Below, piece after piece: positions 21,108 to 33,603 of a stretch of DNA of 64,000 nt (position 1 is its first letter; each line of letters opens with the position of its first letter). The notes under the pieces are model-generated. The model had not been told where the DNA came from. It did no database searches and was given only the letters and a program-made list of their open reading frames with translations. Source of the DNA: Dactylorhiza incarnata (Eukaryota; Streptophyta; Magnoliopsida; Asparagales; Orchidaceae); assembly GCA_033032865.1 (NCBI GenBank), contig JAWHQI010000615.1:186001-250000 (forward strand), written 5' to 3'. The translations under genes were made by a program, and so were the position numbers.

Positions 21108-23435
21108 CTGAAATATGTCAAGTTTTTTTATGCCTCAGCTAATATATAAGAGATGCATTTATATTTCGTTTGAGTTAAACTGCCTTGTGAACATGTTAAA
21201 TAAATGTACCAAAATGCAAAGTTTACAAAATATCCAGGTTGAGGGCATTAAAGGATGCAATGGAGGGAATTAAAAAATTACAGGTTAGTTTATAAAATTC
21301 AGTTGAACAATATGAACATATCCATGGTGCTAGAAGGCAATGTTGCTAATCATGGTGTAATGGCCTCTAATTACTGTATATTGAAATCTAATGACTATTT
21401 ATAGTCCATTAACACTATTTTATATATTAATAATTAAGGATTCAGATTTCTAACCTAATATGCAATGATTATTGCACATAGCGCTAAGTGCAATAATTGT
21501 ATGTAAGAGTTTCTTCAAGGATCTCTTTGAGGCCTTGTTTTGGCGTGTTGTGGTCACAGTCGAATGCCTGCTCCGTGCCCCCCTCCAGACGAGGAAACAA
21601 AATTTTAGCCCCGAAAACAACCGCTCCTGGAGGACCGCGGCCTCATTCGGATGTTTGCCATTTATGCACCCTTGGCGACCTCCGCGCCGAACATTCTCTA
21701 GGTGTGACTTTTGTTGTTTAAACTATAACGATTGACAAAATCAATGCAATGCAAGCTCTATTAGGAAAGTTAATGAACTAAATTGATGGCAGAGAGGACA
21801 AAGTTGCTAGACTACACCCCCGCCGAGAAGCAACAAGAATTTATCAACATTACCAGCGAGGTGATACGAAAGAAATCCTTGGCGCCAACCACCAAGGAGA
21901 TCCAAAAGAATCCCTAGACACTACACACAAAGGAGAAAGAGTAAGACCAGGACCAAGAAGAAAAGAGACTAAATCCAAGGAGCTTTGGGTATGAAGACAC
22001 TAGGACTAGCTCCCAAAAGCCAAAATCATGGGATTTCTATGAGGACGCCGACAAAAGAAAGAAGTAGCCACCCTACAGACTACTAACAACAAAGAGTCGC
22101 CAAAGAAAGAAAAGGAAGAAGAAGCTAAGTTTGAGACTGGAACTTTTTGGGGAGATCTCGTCCAAAGTAGGAAAATTGATGAATTAAACTGATGGAACTA
22201 CAAGGCGCTTGAAGAACATATCCTCACTAAGGTGGTGTATCTAACTAGACAAGTTGAACTCTCAAGCTCTAATGTACTCAACATCAATTATTATGGTTGA
22301 GAATACAATAGCTAGTTCACTAATGATCTTTTCTTGAAATGCAATAGCCATTTATAAAGATAAACACCAAAATCTTTAAAATTTGTTAAAATTTGATGCA
22401 AATACCTAATACTCCCTCGTAATCTAAAGCTACTTATCTCTATAAATATGATAGAAGAGAAATGAAAATAAAGGTAGAAACCTAGAACTGGGAATCAATC
22501 TTTAAATCTAGTTCGCATGTAATCTTTCACTTCCAAAAATAATAACAAAAGCAAGAGTTGCTCTTTATTGTACTAGTTTTTCTTTATCTTATTATATGTG
22601 ACTATTCACCGACCACAAAGGAGAATTGATGCAGGGTAGGCTATGATGGTGAACTCTAAATATGCAACCCTAGGTGCATGTCGAGAAAATTAAACCCTTA
22701 ATAATCTAGGATGTTGTACAAAATAAAATAAATGATTCGGTATCCGATTATAAATAGGAATCACAAAATTAGACTGCACAAATTACACCAAACAAAGAAC
22801 AAATAAATTTGAAAAGCAAGCATGAATCACTTGCTTCCGCGCATGCGCTTTGATTTTAAATGCTAAAGCGAATAAGCCCTGCAAGATATATATAAACAAA
22901 CACTAAACAAGCTAGCATTCTAAATCTATAAGGATATCAATCCGTACAATAAACAGAAACCAAAACAACAAATACTCACGCAGGGGAGGTAGACGATGAT
23001 AAGGATGATGAGATCTGATGATCGTATGAGCATCGGTGCCGATCCAAAAGGGTAATGGTGATTATCCCCGACTAGATTTGAGTGGTACAAGGATTTTGGA
23101 GTGCTCGAAAAGGGATGGGGCTGCAAGGTGGAGGTCGGTGGACTGTGGGGTGGCCGGGGGTGGTTGTACAGGGGTTGGAAGGCCTGGACAGTGAGAATGA
23201 AGGGAGGAGAGAGGCGGTAGGGGGCTTGAAAGGTTGTGAAGTGCCGCGCGATTACAGGAGTGGATTGATGGTGCGCGGTTTGGAGGAAGGTTGTCTGTGG
23301 GAGGGACTTACAAGGATCCGAAAGGTGGAGGGGGTGGAGGTTGTCTAGTAGGATCTTACTAAGGTGATGGTTGTTGGTTATGGGGTGATTGGAGGTGCGT
23401 AAGAGAGGGGCGATGTTTGCTAGGAGAGTAAGCAA
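21108..23435. other. Intronic sequence without recognised genes
   Basis: Mostly AT-rich. Around 21470-21505 there is a hairpin with gattattgcac/gtgcaataattg arms. A coding-like plus-strand stretch at about 21784-21910 (open, Lys/Glu-rich) continues with stops to 22200, but I could not assign it. A GC-richer patch at 23080-23350 is open on the plus strand, with no known motif. Confidence 0.4.
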
Positions 23436-24219
23436 TGTTGGGCTAGAGAGCACGCAAGCCGGATTAGAGCACCTGCAAATTAGTTCGAGAAAGTACATGC
23501 ATGACCGCTTAGCGAGATGTCGATACAGTACCAAAAACGCAGCACAAAAATAACAACAATAAAAATGACACATATTTAACGTGGAAACCCAATAGGGTGA
23601 AAACCACGGGACGATCGAAGTCCAACCCGGAAAGCCTGCACTAAAGATGTATGAAAAACAAATAGGCAATTATAAGGCTTTTACTCCTCGATCCATACAG
23701 GATCATCACCAACTTCGCACCACACAATATTACACAATAAATAGTAGCGTAAGAATTGCAAGTTACCGACGGTGGCGGACGAGACGGATTACACAAATCC
23801 TCTCCAAGATGCCTCTACGAATCCTTGCCTAAATCTGTTCGAAATCCAATCTGTATAGGCGAAGTATTCCTCATTAACATCGCAGAACAACGTTTGAAAG
23901 CTCTCCCAAACTAAGACTGATTGTCACAAAGGCCTCTCAAGAAAAATCTTCAAATGCTTGTGTTTGGAGAGAAGTGGATGTTTTTCTCATCCTCCATCAT
24001 GGCTATTTATAGGGCCAAATGCATGGAAGTAGCGGTGGTAGATGGCATGAGATAGATGTGGATGAAGTTTCCCTTGGCCTCTTTCCTGTAAACTTCCCTT
24101 GGTCAAGAACACATGCCAATTTCCATGATCAAAGGTGGCTACGCCTTTCCCCACTTGGCATGAAACACATGTCATTTATAATGATCAAAAAGGTGGCTAC
24201 CCCGAAAAATAACTCAACA
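23436..24219 (-). repeat. 3' LTR of the copia element
   Basis: 784 bases, tgttgggctag...aactcaaca; pairs with 30678-31481. Confidence 0.88.
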
Positions 24220-24432
24220 AATCTACTTTTTTCAACTATGTGGAGAAAATAGTTACCGCAACAATCACCCCTCAAATCTCCAATTTACCTTTTGGCAAGA
24301 CCTTCGTCAACATGTCTCCACCTTCGGTCAATAGATTCAGCACCACCAAATTAGAGTTGATAAGACTCGAAAACCCACAGTTTTCTCCACAAAGGACGGG
24401 ATCTGTACTCAACAATTTATTCCCCTTTGCAC

Positions 24433-27400
24433 TTATATAGAAGAAATCATCATGTCGGCGATCCTCACACAATATTCAAACTTTCCCCTCGACACAGTCT
24501 TCGTGAGCATGTATGTTGGATTGTCATCTGTGTGCACCTTCTTCAAATCCAACTCTCTCTGTTCTAGAGTATCGCGTATCCAATAATACCGCGTGTCAAT
24601 ATGCTTGGACCTTGAGTGAAGGTGGGGTTCTTTCCCAAATGAATCGCGCGTTGACTGTCGCATAAAAGTATGTAGTGCTCTTGAGTGAAACTCAGCTCTT
24701 TGATGAACTTCTTCATCCAAAAAAGCTCTTTTCCAGGCTCAGCAACAACAATAAACTCTGTCTCTGTAGTCGACAGTGCAACGCACTTCTGCAGTATCGA
24801 CTGCCATGAAACCACTCCCCCCGCGAATAAGATCAAATATCTAGAGGTTGATCTCCTGGAGTCCAGATCTTCAGCCATATCAGCATCAGTGTAGCCTAAC
24901 AACTTTGTCTCACAATCTCCAAACTTTAACGTCAAATCTGATGTCCCATGTAGACACCTCATAATCAACTTCACAGCGTGTAACACCCCAAAATTCATAC
25001 AATTGCTTTCCATGAAGACCCTAAGAGCATTAGAGAAGTCTCATAGGGTTTTGGGGCTGTTTGGGGGTGTTTAGGAAGCATTTTAGAGAAGCTGATTTTT
25101 GACATGGCTTGCGACACGACCGCGTGCAAGGCCATGTCTGTGAGATTAAGTGTTGAATTTTTGGCAGTAAAGGTCACGGCCAGACACAAGGGCATGTCCC
25201 TAACCGTGTAGATCCACACGGCCATAGACATGGCCCTGTGCAGGGGGCGTGTCTAGCTCCAGTTTTTCCTATGAGTTCACGTGTGCCAAGCCGTGAACGG
25301 GTTTTTCCAGCCCGGTTCAAGATTAAATCTGAGTCATCCGTTGAGTTGTGAGGAGATCCGATGGTGGGAAATGTTTCCTGGCGGCTTTTGGTTGGGAAAT
25401 GAGGGTTTAGAACCTCATTTCACCCACCCCATTCTCTCTTTCCTTGAAGAACCTAGAGAGAAGGAGGAGCCCTTTTCCCCCATTGAAGGAGCTCCGAAGC
25501 TCGGATTCGCAAGCCGAGACCGTATTCGCGGAGAGGAGTCCATTGTCATCATTTCCAACCGAACAAGTTTTGGTTCCATGGCGCCGAAGCGTGCTCCAAG
25601 GGTAACGATCCTCCTCCCCGGTCTTAGGACGTGTTTTTGTCCTCTCAATCCTTTTTCTATGCTTGCATAAGGTATCCCTTTCACCAAATGGGTGAAGTGT
25701 AGGATTTCCTTAAGTTCTTCGTAACTCTGGGTTGATTGTGTCCGTCCCCGGCATATTGCATGTAGAAATCCGGTAGTCGTGCGGATTTAGGCATTTTGTG
25801 TGAAGTCTATTCGTGGTCGTGAGCCCGGATCGGTGATGCTTGAATTGTGACGTTGCATTTAGGTTAAGCCTAGAATGCGTGCCGGAGAATGACTCTGTGA
25901 GATTTGTCATTTTCATTGTGGGACTTGTGCGTTAGATGTTTTTCGGAGAGCCTAACGGAAGCCCCATGCTTGGAAAGTGGTGGAATGCAAACCTTCACCA
26001 CGAGATTTGAAGTGGAGCGGTCTTGTACCTCCTTCAGTTGTTTTGTGGGCGAAGCCTAAGTTCCCCTGGGAGGGATTAGGTGTGTGGCCATCGTTTTGTT
26101 GTAACACTTGAACGTGTTAAACCCTTACGGGCTGAGGCGAAGCTGAACCCGTGTCGTGCTGAGTGACCACGACGGTTAGAGCCTGGGCAATGGCGGAACC
26201 GAACCCGTTTCTATGCAGAACGGTAGGAGGTAGTTACCTCTTGTAAAGCCGCGGGATCATGGGAGAGGCCGTAAAAGGTGTTTACCTAGACAGGCCAGAA
26301 GCTCTAGTTTACCCACCTAAGGTTGTTGCTTAGGGTGGAGTGTTTGTGGATTGATGTTGGTTAGCCTCATGCGGTTGCTAGGCGGTTGCATGAATCCTCC
26401 GGGTGAACCCAACCAAAATCATGTGCATACTAGGTTCCCTTTACTTTGATGCTCAACCTACAAGATTGATTGTGCTTGAAACCTCACCCTGTGTAGTGGT
26501 AGTTGCACTTTCTTTTATGATTACTTGCAGGATTAGCGGTGACACGCCCCTGAGCCGGCTAGATGGCCGGGGGGTGGGATCGTTACGCAGTTTGTGGTCA
26601 GCTCATAGCTGACCCTCGTTTACCTCTTATTTGATGTTGGTGCAGGTGCTGGTGAGCCAAGTGGAAAGTAGCGGGTGGTGCCCCTTTTGCTGTGTTGGCC
26701 CTTGAAGGCCAACCTCCCTTTTTCTACTTTCCTTATATTGTCGGTCTGCGTGCCGATGTATGTTTGTTTTGAGTTTGGTACATTTGTTTAAATGTAAGGC
26801 CTTAAGACCGTAACTCTATTGTTTCATTCCTGGGATAGTGGACAGTTCTAAAAGATGTTTTAAATCAAATGTTTCCGCTTACGCTTTATGTACTCTCGTG
26901 TAGTTGTAGTTCTTTTTCTGTTTATCACCTTATAATGTCTAGCTAGTGTGTATAGTATGGTGTAGGGTCTCGGCCGGACCTACTGTTATATTATTTGTAC
27001 TGGCAGGGTGTTACACAGCGCTTCAATGTTCACTCCAAGGATTGAAGAGAAACTTACTAACAGTGCCAACGACGTGTGTTATATCAGGGCGAGTGCAAAC
27101 CATAACATACATAAGACTGCCAACTGCAGAAGCATATGGAACCTTCTGCATCTCCTATTTCTCCTCAGGTGTGCTCGGACACAGGTCAGCGATAAGTCTG
27201 AAGTGAGCCGCAAGCGGCGTGCTCACCTTCTTCGCCTGATCTATATTGAATCGTTGCAGCACCCTCCTGATATATATCTCTTGCGATAGCCAAAACAACT
27301 TGGAATCTCTGTCTCTCTGAATATGCATCCCTAGGATGGTCTTCGTCGTTCCCAAGTCCTTCATCGCAAACGTGAAGCTTAACTACCTCTTCAGCTCCGT

Positions 27401-30350
27401 AATGCGCGCAGTGCTCCTCCTGACTATCAACATGTCATCTACGTACATACAGGAGTAAAATGATAAAATCCCCCGGAGCAAACTGCTTCACAAACACGTG
27501 ATCAATGGTGGTTCTCCTGAAATTGATCTCTCCTATAAAAGCATCAAACTTCCTGTACCACTATCGAGGGCCTTCTTCAGGTCATATAAGCTCTTCTTTA
27601 GGCGGCATACCAAATTCTCCTTCCTTTTGACCCTGAATCCTTCAAGTTGCTTCATATAAAGCTCCTCCTCAAGATTGTCATGCAGAAAAGCAGTCTTGAC
27701 ATCCATCTGCTCAATTTCCAGGTCTAATCTTGCAGCAAGGCCAAGAACAACCCGGATAAATGACATCTTCACAATTGGAGAGAAAATCTCATTAAAATCA
27801 ACTTCATGTTTCTGACTGAAACCATTTACCACTAATCTGGCTTTGTATCTGAGAGGTGTGGATGGATCTCCTTACTTCACTTTAAAGATCCATCAATTCT
27901 TCAGAGTCTTCTTACCCTTAAGAAATTTCACCAACTCATAAATATGGTTCCCTTGCAGGAAATACATCTCCTCATGCATAGCAACCATCCACTGTTTCTT
28001 CTCTAAACTCTTCACTGCCTCATCATAACTCTTAGGCACCCCCGCATCAGTCAATAAAATATACTCAGTGGCAGAGTATCTTGAAGAAGGATGTCTTACT
28101 CTATCAGACCTCCGTGGAGCGAGCTCAGCAACTGCTGTGGGTATATCATCAATAATATCATCTGCAACTCTAGGCTCACTGTTGGTAGTGTTTTCATGAT
28201 TTGAAATGTTTCAGTACCTTGTACTGGCTCAGGCTCTGCGGCCTTCTCAATGTCATCACCTCCAACCATTGGAAACTCTACATCAGTACGAGAGTCAGCC
28301 TTATCAGTCTTCTAAGGATCAATCATAGTCTGATCCTCACAAAATATGGCGTTATGGCTCCATACAAGCTTTTTCTCAACTGAATCAAAGAATCTATATC
28401 AAAACTCGCCGCTACGTCCATATCCCAAAAATATGCATTGTCGGGTCTTGGAATCCAATTTCGATCATTTATCCCAAGGGACGTGTACAAAAGCTTTGCA
28501 CCCTAAACCCTCAAGTGACTATACAAAGAGTCCTTCCTATACCAAACCCTATCAGGAACATCTTCATGTAATGCAAAACTGGTACAGAGGTTGATGACAT
28601 GTGCAACTGTACATAGAGCCTCACCCCAAAACATGACAGGTAGCTTTGACTCAGAGAGCATGCACCTCACCCTCTCCATCAAGGTCATATTCATTCTTTC
28701 AGCTACGTCATTCAGCTGCGGTGTTTTAGGCGGAGTCTTTTCATGTCTGATCCCATGCTCTCTACAGTACTCATCAAAAGGACCAATATACTTTCCCTCA
28801 TTATCAGACCTGATGCATTTTAGCTTCTTCCCAGACTGCCTCTCCACCTCTGCATGGAATTTCCGAAAAGTGTTGAGAACCGCATCTTTGGTCTTAATAG
28901 CATAGACCCAAAGTTTTCTCGAATAATCATCAATGAACGTCACGAAGTAAGACGCTCCTCTCATCTGGACCTTCAATGGCCCACAGACATCAGTATGTAC
29001 GAGCTCCAACGGCTCGAATCTTCTGGTGGAATTGTGGCTCTGGAATGATACTTTATTTTGCTTTTCAGTCATGCAATGGTCGCATCTCTCTAACTGATCC
29101 ACAGATAGAACATTGATCCTCTTCTTTCGGGAAAGACATCCCAGAGCCTTCTGGTTAATGTGACTCAGTCCCCTGTGCCATAGAGATGTGGGTGTCTCAT
29201 CTCTAGCGGTGTTGGCCTGAGCAGCTTCAGGTCTCTCTCCATGTAGTATAGACCAGTCTCTCTATAACCTCTGGCCACTACTAGCGACCCCTTGATTAGC
29301 TTCCAAAACTCTCCACCAAAGACACTTAAGTGTCCTTCATCACCTAACTTCCCAACTGAAACTAGATTGAAGTGAATATCAGATACATTTTGCACATCTA
29401 TTAGGATCATCAATCCTCCAGTGCTCGTCTTTAGGTGCATGTTTCCTTTTTTGGTAACTTTAGACGTGTCACCATTGCCTATCCTAAGCCCCTCACAATC
29501 ATGAGTAGTGTAGGTGGCAAATAACTCCTTGTAGGAGACATGAGTAGAAGCATCTGAATCAACAATCCAGCTTCGGTCATCACAAGAGAGTGCTGTTGTG
29601 ACGTCATCTCCAATAATGATGACATCATCCTCCTTTGTAGATACAGTAGCTGCAGTGTGACTCTCCTTCTTATCATCAGTATCCGCTCCTTTCTTCCTCT
29701 CGCCATTCTTCAGTGAATAACAGAACTTCTGAATATGCCTTCTTTTATGACAACAATGGCACTCCACATTTTGATAACGTGACTTGGACCCCCCTGCTTT
29801 GGCTCCTCTCGCTCTTCTTTCCACTGCTCTTGCTCCTGCCTCTCCCCCTGGGCTTAGTAAAGAGGATGTCAGCTCGTGAAAAAGAGCATGACATCCCTTG
29901 AGAATTCCTTCTCACCTCCTCGTTTAGGATGTCACCCTTGGCAATCTCCATAGTAATAATGCCCCCGGGAGAGGAGTTGATTACAGAAACTTTAACCATC
30001 TCCCAAAAGTCTACAAGACACTTCAGCAGCCATAATGCATTAACCTCATCCTCGAAGGTCACCTTCATAGCAGTAACTTGATCTACAATACCTTGAAACT
30101 CGTTCACAAGATCCAAGATAGGTGAGCCATCTCTATACTTGAACTCCCCAAGCTTCTTCAGTAAATATAGTTTGTTGATGCCAGAGCTCTTGGCATACAA
30201 CGTCTCCAAGGTCTTCGAAAGAATATTCGCATCTGCAATACTTGCAACATAATTGTATATGTTCGGCTCTACGAACCGTCTGATAAATCCACATAGCTTC
30301 TGGTGCTCCACCTTCCACTTATTGGGATCCATATCTTTGGGCATCTCCAC
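24433..30350 (-). pseudogene. copia gag-pol, multiply broken
   Basis: From the right: gag (30350-29745) with a KL...L.....K.L-type core, and a knuckle CHCCHKRRHIQKFC near 29760. The protease near 29570 reads WIVDSDASTH, so the glycine after the catalytic Asp is lost. Integrase (29102-28503) has LELVHTDVCGP, the Asp of IRSDNEG and a decayed NDVAERMN. RT is at about 27830-27030, with the block around the YVDD loop disrupted near 27440. RNase H (25013-24433) has LGYTDADMA, TETEF and ILTRGIIGY. Frames change repeatedly and a solo LTR interrupts RNase H. The polyprotein cannot be made. Confidence 0.88.
24979..27015. mobile_element. Solo LTR, 2,037 bp
   Basis: Starts tgtaacacccc and ends agggtgttaca, with an exact 5-base target duplication cagcg at 24974-24978 and 27016-27020. 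It has no gag or pol and no second LTR. It sits inside the RNase H frame of the surrounding copia element. Long LTRs with tgtaacaccc ends are common in plant Tekay/Del-type gypsy elements, but the family is inferred. Confidence 0.88.
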
Positions 30351-30677
30351 AAATATGTGAGTATGTCAGCCCTTCACATAAATCATGTCTTCCATCAGTA
30401 GATGTCACTGATGGTAATTTACGTGGTTTAATTTTACTATTTGCTCAGAACCTGAACCTGAAGTAAACTCCATCGTGCTCTGTCAATTGATCGGACTGAC
30501 CTCAGTTCTCTGAGCCGACTGTTTCCAAGAAGTAAATCTAAGAGGATGGGGCGCGGACCATTAGTCGTCGCCTACCGCACCCGATTACCAACCTGAAATA
30601 TCTGATCGGCTCATCTCAAATCTCAAACAGGTCAGCCTGATAACTGCTCTAATAAAAAACCTGCTTTTGACACCACA

Positions 30678-31481
30678 TGTTGGGTTAGAGAGCACGCAAG
30701 CCCGATCAGAGATCCTGCAAATTAGTTCGTGCAAGTACCTTCATGGAGGCTTAGCGGTATGCCGATAGTCCGATACACAACCAAAAAACACAGCACAAAA
30801 ATAACAACAATAAAAGTGACACATTTAATGTGGAAACCCAAGAGAGTGAAAACCACAGGACGATCAGAGTCCAACCCAGAAAGCCGTCACTAAAGATGTA
30901 CGAAAAACAAATAGGCAATTACAAGGCTTACCCTACTCGATCCATATAGGATCTTTACCAACTTCGCCAACACAATATTACATAATAAATAGTAGCAGAA
31001 AAATTGCAAGTTACTGACGGTGGCGGGCGAAACGGATTACACAAATCCGCTTCAAGATGCCGCTTCGAATCCTTGGCCAAATCTTCTCCAGATCCAATTC
31101 GTATAGGCGAAGTATTCCTCGTTAACGTCGCAGAACAACGTACGAAAGCTCTCTCAAACTAAGATGGGTTGCCACAAAGGTCTCCCAAGAGAAATCTTCA
31201 AATGTTTGTGTTTAGAGAGAAGTGGATGTCTTTCTCATTGTCCATCATGGCTATTTATAAGGACAAATCCATGGAGGTAGTAGTGGTAGATGCCATGAGG
31301 TAGATGTGGATGAAACTTCCCTTGGCCTCTTTCCTGGAAGCTTCAATTGGTCAAGAACACGTGCCAATTTCCATGGTCAAAGGTGGCTACCTCTTTCCCC
31401 ATTTGGCATGAAACGCGTCATTTATAATGGTCAAAAAGGTGGTTACCCCTTTTCCCACTTAGAAAGAAAAATAACGCAACA
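30678..31481 (-). repeat. 5' LTR of the copia element
   Basis: 804 bases, tgttgggttag...aacgcaaca; transcription would run leftward from here. Confidence 0.88.
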
Positions 31482-32970
31482 AGAAACTGTTCTGAGTCTA
31501 GCCCGTAACGTCGTCGGGATCTTGTCGGAGGTGGCAATGAAAGAGGAGATACAAGGGATTCAAACTCTGCCTACAGTGAATGTGAGGAGGAGGAAGGAGG
31601 GGGTGGAGTTCAACCCTAACCCTAATCCTAGAAGAATGTTGAAGAAGAAGAAAAGAACTAGAAAGAAATAAAAGATGCAAACATAAATAATTAAACTGGA
31701 TAGTGTGTCGTGTGAGACTCTAACATTCCAACCGTCCTTCAAATTGAGTATGTCGTCAACCTCGAATGAGGCTCGGAGATCTGATCATCTCGCTCCTTAA
31801 TTTCCCGCAAGAATAGTTTCTCGTAGTCCGTTGATGTTGCGGAGGTGCAACAAGCGACACACTGTCATTGAGCTCCCCAAAGGTCACAAAAGACCGCAAG
31901 GATCTGGCGTGGCGGAGGCACTTGCTAAAGAAAGACTGCCAGACATATCTGCAGTCGAGGAAAGTGTGATCGGTAGGCAATCGAGGGAGACGGAGGATCG
32001 TGTTGTATGTGAGATGCGGCGATAAAAATCCGTGACGTCAACTGAGGAATGGCCGCCCAAAGGAATGGCTTTAGAGGGGCCAGCGGAGCAAGTGACTGGA
32101 GTGGAGGTTGCGGAATGGAGACTGCGGGCACTGATGGTGATGATGCATGTTGTGTGAGGGCATCAATCGGAGGTGATGGCAGGGCAACAGGACAGGCGAA
32201 GATTCATGGAGTTTCTCAGTGCGCTGGTCGGAGCGACGACTACTCTAGTGAGATGGGTGGCTGTTCCGATGGGATTGAATCATTGAAATAGAGTCTGTCA
32301 ATGTTGGTTGTGAATCACGACAACATGACATCGTATGATGTTGACAACTCCAATAGATGCACGAACATCGAACGAAGGATAATTTACTCGTCGTAGCTCA
32401 TCTCCACGCCGAAGTGATTAAGTAATCAATTAATTGTAACAGAAAATTAATTAAGTAATTTGTCCTTATGATTTTTTTTTTAAAATTAATTAACCAAATT
32501 GGTCAATTAATTAAATGTATAGACCTACGGCCTGGGTCTGCTAGCGTGAGGAGATACGAGCATAAAGAGAAGTTGGCACTGGGCTTGATGCTCGCTGCAT
32601 GACACAATGCTCTGAGAAAATGGTTGGAGGGGATTGCAGGCGCAAGCTCTAATTGACGCAGAATAATGGGTCTCGACAGGAGTGGACAAGATTGTATCAC
32701 ATGGTATGAGAGTGCCAATGTCCTTAGACTATTGGTAACTATTATTAACGAATTGTGTGGTAGTTTTTCAGTCTTCTAAAGTAGTGAAGCAAATGCCATG
32801 TCAAGCCAGAAGGGAGAGAATGATGTTAAAATGACATGCATATGCACTGACCTTGACTAATAAACAGATTCTGGCTAGCTCGACGAACAATGACCCGAAA
32901 TATAGATACTTAAACTACTCGGCATTACTCGGAATAAAGATAATTTATGAAATAAAAGATTATTAGCATA
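31482..32970. other. No gene recognised; possible 3' LTR of an old gypsy element
   Basis: No coding match. The block at about 32900-32970 (tacttaaactactcgg ... gaaataaaagattattag) resembles 48115-48187, as expected for two LTRs of one old minus-strand element. Confidence 0.4.
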
Positions 32971-33533
32971 CGCCTGTAACACACCATCCTCTTTTTTCGA
33001 ACTTGCCCTCAAGCTTATAACAATGGAATGGATTCTGGACCATAAAGGGTGACTCATCTTCTGGTTCTTTAATCTCTCGCTAGAACAATTTTGTGTTCTT
33101 TTGCCAAAAGAATGGCGCCCCCGTACTAGCAGAAAGGTGGCAAGACTTCCTCAATATGGGTGCCCGGTAACTTGTCAGGACAATATTGATCTTCGCACGT
33201 CGAGAGGAGAGTCAACGTAAACAACGTCGGTCTTGGTGCGTAAGATTAATGATAGAGGGCCGTCCTAGAGAACAATTTTAGATGATGATTGTTGTGTGAC
33301 AACTGGACTGGCCAAAATAGCCATGGCCTGTACTTGGTCGGGCAGGATATCTGATCGTGTGATAAGCAGTTAGATAATTTGTTGCACAACAATAAGGCCA
33401 TCGTGTTTGGCAAGGGTTATGACGTAAAATGCTTGTGACGCCTTGTAGACGGCCAGGGCGGTGGCAGAGATGTCGTAGATGCAATGGAGTTGTCCGAAAG
33501 GAACCTAGCTCAACCTATGGGATTGTTGGTTTG
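32971..33533 (-). pseudogene. C-terminal end of an old gypsy pol
   Basis: On the minus strand the last part (33060-32990) resembles the acidic tail after a gypsy chromodomain (KLEGKFEKRG-like), ending just before the putative LTR. Upstream to 33533 only weak similarity to the integrase C-terminus is visible. The rest was displaced or lost where the copia element inserted at 33534. Confidence 0.35.
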
Positions 33534-33603
33534 AGCTATGTTGACCAGGTCAACTAGAGTTTTTTATATATTAGTTTTATTTGGCATTTAATGCTTTGCC
33601 ACT
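33534..33603 (+). repeat. Remnant of the copia 5' LTR
   Basis: Identical to 37479-37549 apart from single bases (tattag for tatttg, gtcag for gttag at the end). It stops at acttgtcag, where gag begins. Confidence 0.88.

Larger units (their letters stand above)
23436..31481 (-). mobile_element. Ty1/copia retrotransposon, nearly full length, with a nested solo LTR
   Basis: LTRs at 23436-24219 and 30678-31481 share TGTTGG...CAACA ends and are clearly homologous throughout. Flanks agcaa and agaaa match at four of five positions. The minus-strand interior runs gag, protease, integrase, RT, RNase H, the copia order. A decayed iMet-type primer site (tggtgtcaaaagcagg) lies just inside the right LTR. 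The RNase H region is split by the 2,037-base solo LTR at 24979-27015. Confidence 0.92.

Noticed and set aside
23082..23348. 88-codon Gly/Glu-rich plus-strand frame
   Set aside because: No recognisable domain, no splice or promoter context, and sits beside a copia LTR; left as unassigned.
32049..32291. 80-codon plus-strand frame
   Set aside because: Within probable old LTR sequence; low-complexity Gly/Asp composition and no family match.
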